Shown piece by piece: positions 1-10,595 of a stretch of DNA of 64,000 nucleotides. The first letter of the stretch is position 1. Each line of letters opens with the position of its first letter. The DNA comes from Silene conica (Eukaryota; Streptophyta; Magnoliopsida; Caryophyllales; Caryophyllaceae), in the NCBI GenBank assembly GCA_029255685.2, contig CM055312.2:79862369-79926368 (forward strand), in the 5' to 3' direction. A program made the position numbers and the translations under genes. The notes beneath the pieces were generated by a model. That model saw nothing but the letters and a program-made list of their open reading frames with translations, ran no database searches and was not told the DNA's origin.

Positions 1-354
1 GGGTCTGTATAAAAAAGATTTGCGACGGAATTTTGCGACGGAAATTCCGTCGCAAATATTGACTCCTGCGACGGAATTTCCGTCGCAAATCTGGTCAAGA
101 TTTGACCTTGACCAACTTTTGGTCAAGTCTGGTCAATATGTTTGCGACAGACATTCCGTCGCAAAAGTCAATATTTGCGACGGAATTTCCGTCGCAAACT
201 TTCCCGCCATTTGACTTTCACTTCGCGGGTCTGGGAAATTCAGGTCCGTCGCAAAAAAAAAATCCGTCGCAAAGTCCGTCACAAAACTAATTTTGCGACG
301 GAATTTCTGTCCGTCGCAAATTTTCCGTCGCAAGGGCAGTATTTTTTTGTAGTG
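1..354. mobile_element. CACTA transposon terminus with palindromic subterminal repeats
   Basis: The stretch ends in ATTTTTTTGTAGTG at 341-354, the reverse complement of the classical CACTA terminus CACTACAAAAA. The preceding ~340 bp is packed with copies, in both orientations, of a TTTGCGACGGAA/TTCCGTCGCAAA unit. Such clustered subterminal motifs are known transposase-binding sites in CACTA elements. The element runs off the left edge of the window. It interrupts a copia RNase H coding region that resumes at 355. The short open frames here are artefacts of the repeats. Confidence 0.8.
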
Positions 355-651
355 ATTGGTTGAGGAACGTACTAGCAGACGTGCCTGTATGGGGGAGACA
401 GGTTGCACCAGTCTCCCTTTCTCTGTGATTGTAAAGCAACTATCAGTGTTGCCAAGAATAATGTCTACAATAGTAAGAAAAGACATATTCGGATCAGACA
501 CGGTGTGGTAAAACAACTCCAGAAAAATGGAGTGATTACTTTGGACTATGTGAAGACCGAACGTAATCTTGCAGATCCCTTTACTAAGGGGTTACCAAGG
601 ATAGTAGTCCTTGAAATGTCAAGGGGAATGGGGCTTAGGTCCGTGAGTTAA
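355..651 (+). pseudogene. Ty1/copia RNase H C-terminal fragment
   Basis: Directly after the CACTA end the + strand reads as the C-terminal end of a copia polyprotein. It includes the RNase H stretch CDCKATISVAKN, then KRHIRIRHGVV and the conserved closing motif T-E-R-N-L-A-D-P-F-T-K-G-L, with a stop at 649-651. The enzyme removes the RNA strand during reverse transcription. Everything upstream (gag, protease, integrase, RT) is separated by the CACTA insertion and lies outside the window. A 517-bp non-coding stretch joins it to the 3' LTR. The fragment cannot be functional alone. Confidence 0.85.
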
Positions 652-1207
652 GTTTGAGTGAGAAACTTGATGGATTTTAAGGCTTCCATTTTCTATGGCT
701 TTTGATATCCATAGCCTTTATGGCGGTGCTTTTGAGACGCACTTGATGGATTATGTTTTACTTGAGGTTGGACTTTTTGTCCTTAATAGCTCTTATGAGA
801 AGTGCTACTGAGAAGCACTTAAGCTACCTTTGGGGGTGTGATGGCCTAGCCACCATCTATGTGAGAATATTCTAAATACTCGCTAGAGCACTCACCTAAA
901 CCAGGGTAAACGCATGGCTTTGAAAGCGTTGCACTTTGAAATCGCGGAACAAAACAGTATTTGAAGGTATGATATGTGTTGTGGGGGGGATCAATGACCA
1001 AAGGTCAACGAGGAATTCAAATCGGAAGATATTCACTTCCTGAAAATAAGTCATTGCCTCATTTCACTAATACGTCAATTCAAGTCGAAAGACATTGAAC
1101 GTTTAAGTATTTAGTCCTTCCCTACCGGGAATCTTTTTTGTCTTCTCTTACGCCATCAGTGGGGGGATTGTTGGAAATGATGGCTTGTTTAAAGCAAAAA
1201 AAGCTCA

Positions 1208-1441
1208 TTTCTCTTGTATCCCACATCGGTGGGGAAATGAGAGTGTTATATGTTGATAATACTCTCCTTTCCACTATGGATAAGATTTCTCTTGTATCCC
1301 ACATCGGTGGGGAAAGGGGAGTGTTATGTGTTTATAATACTCTCCTTTTCTCTTTGGATAAGAGTTCTCTTGTATCCAACATCGGTAGGGAAAGGGGAGT
1401 GTTATATGTTTATAATACTCCCTCTACCCACATTGGATAAG
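1208..1441 (+). repeat. Triple 78-bp tandem repeat in U3 of the copia LTR
   Basis: Three imperfect copies start near 1208, 1286 and 1364. Each holds CTCTTGTATCC(C/A)ACATCGG and ends with CTCC...GGATAAGA. The first two contain ATCCCACATCG at 1218-1228 and 1296-1306; the third has one mismatch (1374-1384). A repeated U3 block of this kind is a typical LTR enhancer arrangement. Confidence 0.8.
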
Positions 1442-1744
1442 AGTTGGTCCAAGGAGGCTTTTGTAGAGTGCATTGGGCTTGTGGGCATTGATACACGCGC
1501 GCGCGCCGTCCCGTCCCGGCCCGTGCCCGGGTTTGGGTGGAGCCCCTGTGGGGCGGGCTGAAGGCCCAGTTTTATCTTTTACTTTTTTGGGCCTGCGTGT
1601 GTCATTTTCTAATTCTGTCCAAGTTCATTTGTAAGAAGAAGATTCTGTAACAGTTGTTTTTAAATGCTTGATTCGGTAATTAAGGCTCATTTATGGCCTT
1701 AATTACTGGAGCGTTTTTTGTCTGATTGGAGCCTCTATTTCTTG

Positions 1745-1752
1745 TATAAATA
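1745..1752 (+). promoter_or_regulatory. TATA box of the copia LTR
   Basis: TATAAATA lies in the LTR, about 35 bp before a CAACAACAACAA leader, which is the expected U3/R promoter layout. Confidence 0.6.
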
Positions 1753-2074
1753 GAGCTCATCTCTCACCAATTTTACACAACAACAACAACAACAACTTAC
1801 AAAATTTTCTCTCTTAAATTCTCTTCCTGTCTCTACTAAAATTCCCTAGTACGATTACTGTTTCTGTTCCAAAGCTCTTGTACTCGAGTGGTTCTTTACG
1901 AGGGCTGCAGTGTTAACCTTGGGGAACATACGGCGTGTAGGCGATAACCACCGGAGTCGTGCCGATATTGTTTTCAAGTCAGTGGCTTCCATACCACGGC
2001 ACTGCATTATAATTTCGATAAGTTGTTTCTTCCTTTGTTATTTTTCCTACTGTTGTTACGCAACTTCTCCAACA

Positions 2075-2293
2075 GCAGGTACATGCGAGTCACTTATTGG
2101 TTGAATATACTGTTGCTAAAACTTTTTTCTCTTTGTTCGACCTTTGTTCAATTCCTTTGATTGCGTGTAGGTTGCGCCTAACTCCCTAACTCCCTCCTCC
2201 AAACACCAATCTCCAACTCTACTTTACTTGGGCCACGCACCTACCCATTTCCCCCTCTGCTTCGGTCCTTTCTTCGAAGATGTGGCTATGTCT
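2075..2293. repeat. Flank of the solo LTR; first copy of a tandem duplication
   Basis: From about 2199 (CCTCCAAACACCAATCTCCA) to 2293 the sequence matches 12509-12615 with scattered substitutions. Once the solo LTR between them is removed, the two copies are adjacent units of about 180-190 bp. No coding potential is seen. Confidence 0.6.
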
Positions 2294-3479
2294 TGTTGGA
2301 GTTAGTGTCTTCCACAGTTAGTGCAACAACACGAATAAATCTCTTAAAGGAATACATAGTATACTTTGTATTTTAGCCAGTTGATTCACGTTTATCAATA
2401 ACGATTGACTTGCTAGCACTACTACAATTAATGGAATAAGTAACACTAAATAGAGAACGCCATAATTAAATAAGCGTTTTCTAGGTTAATAGAGAACGCT
2501 CCTAACACAAAACTGTTATTTAAAACTATAATAAAAAACGCTTAAGATAATAACCATTCTTTATATTAATCTATAAAACCTTATTAAAAGGCTAAGCTAA
2601 AACGCCAAGTAAAAGCCACATCAGCAACAATAAAAGCCACGTAGGATTATCAAAAAGCCACCTCACCCAACAAAATCCACGTCCACAATCTTACATGTCA
2701 ACCTCTATACAATCTTATTAAAATGCTAACTTAAATAATGTGACATGACATGTTTTAATTTTACATGGATAATAATTTATCATATTACATTAATTTAATT
2801 CATTTATCTGTAAATATATAAATAAAATAAAAAAAGCAAGCAAGTCAAAAGTATGTCATTCCAATATTAAAATATTATCAAGTCACATCATTATCTGTAA
2901 AATTTTATTAAAAAGCTACATAAAAAATGATTAAATGTTATATATATTTCGACGAAATAACACCTACCACTTTACAAAACCACGTCATTCCCTATACATA
3001 ATTGTCCAACTGTTCCATCATTTACCAATATACACATATCTATATATAATTAAAATGATACTTGGGGTAAACTAAAATGATTTTGATATCAAAAAATAAT
3101 TTTCATCTTCTAGAATAATTACTCTTGTCCTATCTATAATTAACCATCACTCTATTCAACTCGCGTATTAATTTTGAAATAATTCTATAATTATAATAAT
3201 AGGATACTTGGGCAAACTAAAAGCCCTATATTGATTTTGATGTCACAAATAATTCTGATCTTTAAACATAATTATTCTTCTCATATTTATGCAATAATTA
3301 ATCATCACCCATTCAACTCCCATATTAACTTTGCAATAATTCCATTCAACTCCCATATTAACTTTGCAATAATTTTTATCATAATTAAGATTATAAAAAC
3401 AACTCATAATAAGCTACAACCCTTTGAATGCCAAAATCATTATCCTTTCTTAATTAATATTAATGTCACTAAATTTTAA

Positions 3480-5300
3480 TATATATATTATTCAACTTCT
3501 AAATCTAAATTAACATTATTTAACCTCTTCTATTTAAGATTGTGCTTTTACTTCTTATAAAATAGTTATGTGAGGGGTGAAAATTTGTGTAGTTTATTTG
3601 ATTTCCTTAACTTGAATTTTGTAAGATAAATTACTAATTCGTGGTGTTTTTTGTTTGTGTTACGTTGTGTAGGCGGTTGTGAAGGCGTTTTCATAAAATC
3701 GTTGGCTTAGCTAACTAATAATGTCATGCGCAGGTAAATTTAGTTTTTAGACAATAAGTAAATTAAATCTTCGATTTCTCTATGAAAGTTTTTTTATTTC
3801 TATATAATTAAATTCTAAATTTATGAAAGTTAATTTTGAAGGGTGATATTTTAGTATAAAATATGCATTTTGATAGCAAATTTGATTTGATCTTCTTTGA
3901 AAAACTAACCTCTTTATTACTATTTTTTTAAAGAAAGTGACAATTGCTAGCCATCTTTCGTTTTTATTTTTTTCTAAATTATATGCGGTTATAAATGATC
4001 ATATATAGTCGAGTGTCGTATATATAAAAATCTAGATATATACATTATACATTTATACTAATAAAAAATGGACCCGGTTTTTGCCAAAGCTCATATTAGT
4101 ATATTACACCTTTTTTCATTTATCATTATTATCTTACTAAAATATATTGTAGACGTTAGATCATCAAACTGAAACAATAGTTAATTGTGAAAATTAGACC
4201 GATCAATAAACCTATAAAATGGACCATGTCTTATTTTTTTAATGCCTAATCTCTTATTACACCCACTTTTTTAATCCGCCATTATTATCTTATTACAAAA
4301 TATTGTCATATATGTTATTTAGACGATCAATCATTCTAAGAAAACGAGAATTAAGCATAAAAATTAAACCTATCATCATAACTCACACCAATGATGGATT
4401 TATGGGTGTGCAAAAAATTGTAAGTTATGAGCATTTCATTATTGTCATGTAATTACATGCAATTTGTTACAAAATGAGATATAATTTCACTAAAGTAGAG
4501 AATGATGGAATAAAAATTAAACAACTTTGATGAGAACATAATTGTACACTTTATAAGTTATGCGTTTGTACTTTTTATATATGGAAAAAAATCGTTTTTC
4601 TAGCATTTGAATAATAATGGTTTACTTTGTTAAATACAAAAGTGGTGCAGTGAATTGTTCTTTAATATGTAAGCACAAAAAATGATATATGGTACAAATA
4701 CAAATATCAGTTATACGAATTATGACTAAAGATGTTGGTATCATTGTTTTCTTATATGGATTTTTATAGAAGACGTTCAAATTTAAGAGTGTTGACACTC
4801 AATAATGTTGTTATGAGTGCAATGATAATATAATTGAAAATTCATATTATAATATTTTGTATCTTAAGATCTATTGAGCCTAGGCCCCGACCTTGGCTTT
4901 ATACGACAATCTTCTTATCTTTTTGTCCACTCAAACAAAAAATTAATATCTATATTAATGCGTTGGTGCTTAAACTTGGTGTTTTAATCAACTTCAATTT
5001 ATTTTGACTCATAAAAAATTGGTGGTTGGTAATAAATAAAAGAAAACACAAAACATGTACATTTTAATCGAAACTCTAAATAGTTTATATACAAGTCGAA
5101 CTATAAAGGAGAATTATGTAGATAATATAATGTTATTCTGATCTTCAATTTTCTAAAATTTTTATATGACTCAAAATGTAATTTTTGATGATATGATTCT
5201 AACTGTATGGAGAATATTTAAAATTATCTTACTAAGTTGGCAACAAATATTCTAACTCAATTTATTTTTAAGTCGAAAAATAAAAAATCGAAGAATAAAA
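3480..5300. other. AT-rich Helitron interior without recognisable genes
   Basis: Very AT-rich DNA with no long frame, no recognised domain and no clear repeat. It is interpreted as non-coding filler of the Helitron. Confidence 0.5.
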
Positions 5301-5351
5301 TAATAGGGATGTTAATTGATTACATTGCCGCCACTACATTTCATATACAAT

Positions 5352-5393
5352 TGCAATAATACTGTTGGTCTTTACACCAACAGTATTATTGCA
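5352..5393. repeat. Perfect 18-bp hairpin
   Basis: The arms TGCAATAATACTGTTGGT (5352-5369) and ACCAACAGTATTATTGCA (5376-5393) are perfect reverse complements around the 6-nt loop CTTTAC. A partial degenerate copy, CTGTTGGTCTTTACACCAA, follows near 5477. Confidence 0.8.
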
Positions 5394-6135
5394 CCAAAAA
5401 CCTATTTGCGGCATAAAAAACCTAGCTCATTCTGCAGTTACACCAAAAACCAGAATGTTAATATGCTTCTGTACTGTTGGTCTTTACACCAAAAAACAGA
5501 CTGTTAATAGCTGCAGTTACCTTCTGACCACAGTACATCTCGAAGCTTTTGCATATAGCAATTCAGATTCGAGAACGAGTATCTCTTCTATGACAGAGTT
5601 GGACCTTCTTGTATGCCAGTACTGCTTCTTGTAAAAGGCCTTCTTGAAGCCTTTCATTGCCATTCTAGCTAATGCGTTGCTAACTTGCTTTTGTTATGTT
5701 ATCTTTAGGTTTTTTACTCATCACAAGGAGAAGAGTCATACACGAATGGGGAGATAAATGAAGTGCGGGACAAGTGGGCTACGTACTTCACCAACCGATG
5801 TGTTAATTAGAGACATTATATTAAATCGTATGTACTACCGACTTTATTGCTTTCTACCTAAACGATTCGAGAGGACATCATTCCCGACTTTTTTAGGTTT
5901 TTTAATGTTAGTTATGAAGAATGTTGCGTTGATGGCCGGTAATAGCTAGTATATGGCCGGCAGTTGTAATATATATAATGAAGTGTAATGTATTGGACGA
6001 AATTATTTTTGGTTATATTCAATGGCATTCGGGTTGACATACATGGATTGAGCAACATATTTGTGGGCCAAAAATTGGTAGAAATGGTTGCTATTGCAGG
6101 AATCAAATGGAATGTGCCCAAATAATTAATAAAAT

Positions 6136-7312
6136 GGGTAAATTGATTATAACACCCTAATAAATTCTACTTTTTAAAAATTACTCCCTTATAAAATAAA
6201 AGTTGAAAATTACTCCCATAAAATCTTATTATTTTCTAAAATTGCTCCCATTGTACGATTTTGGCCAAAAAAATAGAATATTTCAGATTTGCCCTTGACT
6301 TTAGTTGCCTGAGTTATGTTACACAATCATATTTCAAAAACACGATTACAAACACACTAGAAACTTATCAAACCCAATTCTATCTCTTTCACACCATCTC
6401 ATCTATTCTCATTTAATTTAATTTTCTAATCTAATCAATGATAAGTTAAGAAGAATCACCATCATCACCGTCATCATCCATCACGCTATACGCAAATAAT
6501 TTGGTATGTATTCAATTAATTCCTTAATTTAACACTGGATGTTATGCGCAGATAATGGAGTACAATGTAAAAATATGTTTCGGCATTTTTGTGAGGAAAT
6601 GTTTGTCGGTGATTTCGTCTGATCACCAAAGTCGAATGTGACAGAATAAATGGGATGGTAGGGTGACTTGTTGAATTCTTGAAATTGTAAGTGGAAACCG
6701 GAGTATATTCATGCATGTCGAATAATTATTTTTCTTGACTCTCAGTGTTCAGAAAATACATTTGTTGATTCCTGCAGGGTACTTACTGCAAACTTCTTTA
6801 ACGGAACATTATCAGAAAATTGTTTGCCAGTTACTTATTCTCCTTCGCGTGTTGTTTTTAGTTCTTTATTTCTCTTGTATCATATGTAAAAATTTGGTTC
6901 CATACAGATCTCGAATTTTGAAAAATGGAATTAAGATATCTTTTTACCTTAATACGAAAACGTTGAAAGTTTTCACCTTGATAACTGAAGAGATTTAAAA
7001 ATGGAGGCACAGATGATTGAGGAATATTCAATTAGAGAGAAAGGGGAAAAACAAATTACCAGCACTCGAAATGGAAAATGAGATTTATGGTGGTGTTATA
7101 ATAAGGGCTAAGGGCAATATCGTCCTACAAAATATAATTAAGTACCAATTTCAAATTATGTCGGAATATTATCTTTTTATCGGCCGGAATCCTAAAATGG
7201 GAGCAATTTTAGAAAAAAATAGCATTTCGTGGGAGTAATTTTTGAGTTTTGTTTTATAAGGGAGTAATTTTCAAAAAGTAGAATTTATAAGGGTGTTATA
7301 ATCAATTTACCC
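6136..7312. mobile_element. Small MULE with ~70-bp TIRs and a 9-bp TSD
   Basis: The left TIR starts GGGTAAATTGATTATAACAC. The right end is its reverse complement, and near-identity extends about 70 bp inward, including TTACTCCCTTATAAAA. The perfect 9-bp duplication TAATAAAAT lies at 6127-6135 and 7313-7321. The inside (1.0 kb) has no transposase; two small open frames there match nothing I recognise. It is therefore a non-autonomous Mutator-like element. Confidence 0.85.
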
Positions 7313-7796
7313 TAATAAAATATATATTTTTAAATCCATAAATCTATTTGCGGCATAAAAAAAAAACGCCTCAAATTAGCAACATTATTTGCGGCGTTTA
7401 GTGCAGGAAACGCCTCAAATAGGCTTAGTCAATTGCGGCGTTTTTTCAACAAAACGCCGCAATTCAACAAAACGCCTCAAATAGGCTAACTCAATTGCGG
7501 CGTTTTTTCATCAAAACGCCTCAAATAACATAGTCAATTGCGGCGTTTTTTTTAGCCGCAAATACAAATTTCTATTTGCGGCCCCCTTATTTGTTACTGC
7601 ACTAAAAACGCCTCAAATGAGCACTATTTTGACGCCTCAAATAGCGTTTTTTCTACTAGTGTGGCAAGCTATTAATTGACAAGTAGAAAACAATCAAATT
7701 ATTTAATTTAAAAGAAAAATTAATTAGAAAATAGCCAAAGTAAGGACATCAAAAAAATAACCCGTGATTTTCACGGGTAGAAAAACTAGTTTATTA

Positions 7797-8036
7797 CTCC
7801 CTCCATTCATTTCCACTTGGTACATTTGCTTTATGCACGAGTTTTTACGCATTGTTAAAATATTAATAAAAGTACAACAAATAGGTGTAAAGTGTAGTAT
7901 TGTGTTGAAAAAGTGAGCCTTAATAGTGTTTTTATAGTATTATAGTATTAAAAGTACAACCAAATAAGAAAAGGTGCAAAGTGGATTCGAATTGACCGAA
8001 ATGGAATAGGTGCAAAGTGGATATGAATGGAGGGAG
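7797..8036. mobile_element. Stowaway MITE (240 bp)
   Basis: The terminal inverted repeat CTCCCTCCATTCAT... pairs with ...ATGAATGGAGGGAG. TA dinucleotides flank both ends (7795-7796, 8037-8038), the Tc1/mariner-type target duplication. It lies immediately after the nested Helitron terminus. Confidence 0.85.
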
Positions 8037-9745
8037 TATATTATTAATTATTAATTATCAATTGTTAAATATTCATATTGTTATTATATTGTATTATTAT
8101 TATATTGAATACCGAGTCATTATCAATTGTTAAATCTTCTTCCTTCCTGTACAATGTGCACATGTCTCTCCCCAAATTTTCTCACTTGCCGCGTATTCAT
8201 CTTCTCCATATTCTTCAATTTCATTGCAGTCGCCCCTCTTGAATTTCACTGCAATCCTCGTCTCGTTCAGCCTCTTCAATTCGTAAGTTGGTTATTCTTG
8301 TCTAATCGTTCATTTTCAATTAACTCAAAAATTGTAATTTAGGTTTCGACAACATTAATTTTAGTTAAGCTATAATGATTTTCGAAATTCAATTCAATTT
8401 AATTAATAGTGTGGATTTGTACATCGTATTTGATTTAATTTTGGATTAAAAATTCGACTTTGCCTCAGATGATTAGGATTTAGGATTAAGCGAGTATGGG
8501 TGTGGAAAAAAGTTGGAGTCATGGAGAGGGTCTAAAGGGAAGGGAAGAGGTTAGGAGGAGAGTAATTCATTTTCTGGTGACGAATATTAGAGATAGTTTT
8601 GAGGGTTATGAGGGAAGGGAAAAACATGGCTTTCAGAATGTATTTTTTTTTTGGTTCTTTTTTGCACAATTGAGTTTCTTACTCTACATTGATGGTTAAA
8701 TTGTAGGTTTTTTGCAGGCCCTCCATTTCATGATTTTGCATTCTTAAACATCTTACCACGGCCAATGCAAAATCTGAAAGAAGCAACATAAATATTGTAT
8801 GTGCAAGTTTCAACAAAACTTCGGACCGTGTTGAGAAAATTAATACTGCCGCAACACTCATCCATATATACTTGTGAGGATCATCGATTTCTTGTGTTGC
8901 TATGTAGTTGTTTTTGTCAGTAGGAACATTGAACATGAGAAGGGGTCTCTTAGTCTCTTTTGTCGATCTTACATGAAATTTGAATATCATCCTCTGGATT
9001 TATGAATGTATTTTCTGCACTGGCTACTGTTGTGAACACTAAGTCACTAATATCCTTGAAATAGGGGATCTTTTTTTTAAAATGATTGTTTTACAGCTCA
9101 AGAGAGCAGGTAAACGTAATGATTTGGGGCGTTTATATTTAAATTTATAGTACTCAAAGTTGTACTGTCGTTGCTTAATTTCAGCTTCTATACACTTTCT
9201 GAAGCTGTACGATTTTGATTAAAGCTAGTTTTTGTACAACCTGAACTGATCGCTGCTGTTATGTTTATTGCACAGCCAGTGAACGAGCAAGAGTTTGTTG
9301 TTTTAGTGCTACTAACCATTTATGCTACAGAAGCCTACTGATGATAGTGTTGAAGTTGCTGTTGATTTTGTCAAAGATACGGTAGCATCCTTCAAGACCC
9401 TTGTTTGCATATTTCAAGACCCTTGTCCCAGGATTTTTATGGTGAGTCTGTTGTGAGAAATATTCATCTTTCCCTTTTCTTATTATGAAGTGACATATGT
9501 TGTATACACCATAGCTATAATGAGGATGTTTTTTGGTTTTTTTGAATTGACTACGATAGACCCATACGGCAGAACCTTTGCTTTGTTTACACTTTTTTTC
9601 CAGCTTCAATTGACTACGGTAGATCCATATGGCCATATGGGTAGAGTGTTAGTGGGGAGCTTCATTTGAGGGACTGTTGTGTTAAGCTCCAACCGATTTT
9701 TAAGGTTCTCCAGTAATCAGGCTGATGAATGACGTTTTTTCTCAG

Positions 9746-9809
9746 GTCACACGCATGTAGCAGAGGCTCTTAAAATACCCCTGCACATATTTTTCACCGT
9801 GCTGTGGAC
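9746..9809 (+). pseudogene. Captured exon of sterol 3-beta-glucosyltransferase (UGT80-like)
   Basis: Between an acceptor (TTTTTTCTCAG) and a donor (GTAAGT) the frame reads G-H-T-H-V-A-E-A-L-K-I-P-L-H-I-F-F-T-V-L-W. This closely matches the conserved HTHVAEALKIPxHIFFTMPW segment of plant UDP-glucose:sterol glucosyltransferases. Those enzymes attach glucose to membrane sterols. Only scattered exons survive inside the CACTA-like element, with intron-exon structure kept. Capture was therefore at the DNA level. Confidence 0.75.
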
Positions 9810-10463
9810 GTAAGTCTCGTATAGTTAATATGATATCTTTGTTATATACGTATATTTGCTTTATATGTAAGTCCTAAAATACCGCTGCATATTGTTCTTA
9901 AGTGCTATCATAAAAGCGGATGATGCTATTATTTTGCTTTGTTATGTTTTTAGAAGTTTTCTCCTTTTTGTATCATCTTAAATAAATTTTCCATCTATCA
10001 GGAGGGTGCCAATTTCTTTTATTTTAGTCTCTTCGTTCTTTCGGCATTGTTTTAGGAAGTATTGATATCAAACTATCCATGCTGCTGGTTAGAAATCTTT
10101 ATTATTTTCACAGTTTGGTTAATAGCATGTCTACTGCCTACATTGTTTTTTTTGTTGCTAATTGTCAGTACAGGTTTTATGCCTTTGTGGCTCTGATAAT
10201 CTCTCTATATTTCATGTCTAATTGTCACTCTGGTTTGTACTCGTACAGGGGATTGAAAAAGTCAACCACTCTTCTTATAAATCCCGAGTACTTCCGCATT
10301 CTTTATCGTAATGAGTGAGGATCAATGGTTATTATTTTTTTATGGAATGCTATGTTTTTTTTCAACTAAACCTTCTTGTTCTTTTAGAGTAAACTACAAT
10401 GTTCTTATCATTGTTAGTTCTGTTTTGATAACACATATTATGCTTTTTGCGTTATTCTTGTAG

Positions 10464-10595
10464 ATTGGGGGCCCAAGGTCGATGTAGTTGGATTTTGCTT
10501 TCTTGACCTTACATCAAACTATGAACCACCTTTAAGAGCTTGGTGCATGGCTTAATGCTGGTCCAAAACCTGTTTATGTCGGTTTCGGTAGCCTG
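10464..10595 (+). pseudogene. Second captured UGT80-like exon, frameshifted
   Basis: Flanked by TTCTTGTAG and GTAAGA, the exon reads D-W-G-P-K-V-D-V-V-G-F-C-F-L-D-L, then NYEPP. After a one-base shift near 10533 it continues E-L-G-A-W-L-N-A-G-P-K-P-V-Y-V-G-F-G-S-L. Both parts match consecutive conserved segments of plant sterol glucosyltransferases just upstream of the C-terminal UDP-sugar-binding region. The frameshift shows that it is not functional. The ~650 bp between the two exons contains no clear match. Confidence 0.75.

Larger units (their letters stand above)
1169..2074 (+). repeat. 3' LTR of the copia element
   Basis: A purine-rich polypurine tract (GTGGGGGGAT) directly precedes the LTR. 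The LTR opens with TGTTGGA and closes with TCCAACA, a perfect 7-bp inverted end. A TATA box (TATAAATA, 1745-1752) is followed by a CAACAACAACAA-rich leader typical of a retrotransposon transcript start. The 5' LTR is outside the window, so the TSD cannot be checked. Three tandem 78-bp copies lie in the U3 region. Confidence 0.8.
5332..7661. mobile_element. Possible inner CACTA element with GCGGC/CGCCTCAAAT repeats
   Basis: The right end is CGTTTTTTCTACTAGTG (to 7661), a good CACTA terminus. It is preceded by many alternating GCGGCGTTTT and AACGCCTCAAATA motifs (7345-7650). A related motif (CTATTTGCGGCATAAAAAA) occurs near 5400, and CACTACA begins at 5332. The 3-bp flanks do not match, so the left boundary is uncertain. 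The right-hand 320 bp could instead be a separate small element. Confidence 0.4.
2570..7789 (+). mobile_element. Helitron nested in the CACTA-like element
   Basis: The 5' end reads A|TCTATAAAACCTTATT at 2570. The 3' end has the hairpin CCCGTGATTTTCACGGG (7761-7777), then a short spacer and CTAG|T at 7786-7789. This is the Helitron signature: 5' TC, 3' hairpin plus CTRR, insertion between A and T, no TSD. No Rep/helicase coding is seen, so it is non-autonomous. The pairing of these two ends is inferred; nested inserts enlarge it. Confidence 0.6.

Noticed and set aside
5332..7661. Secure complete inner CACTA element
   Set aside because: Kept only as a low-confidence feature because the left end and 3-bp duplication do not match the right end.
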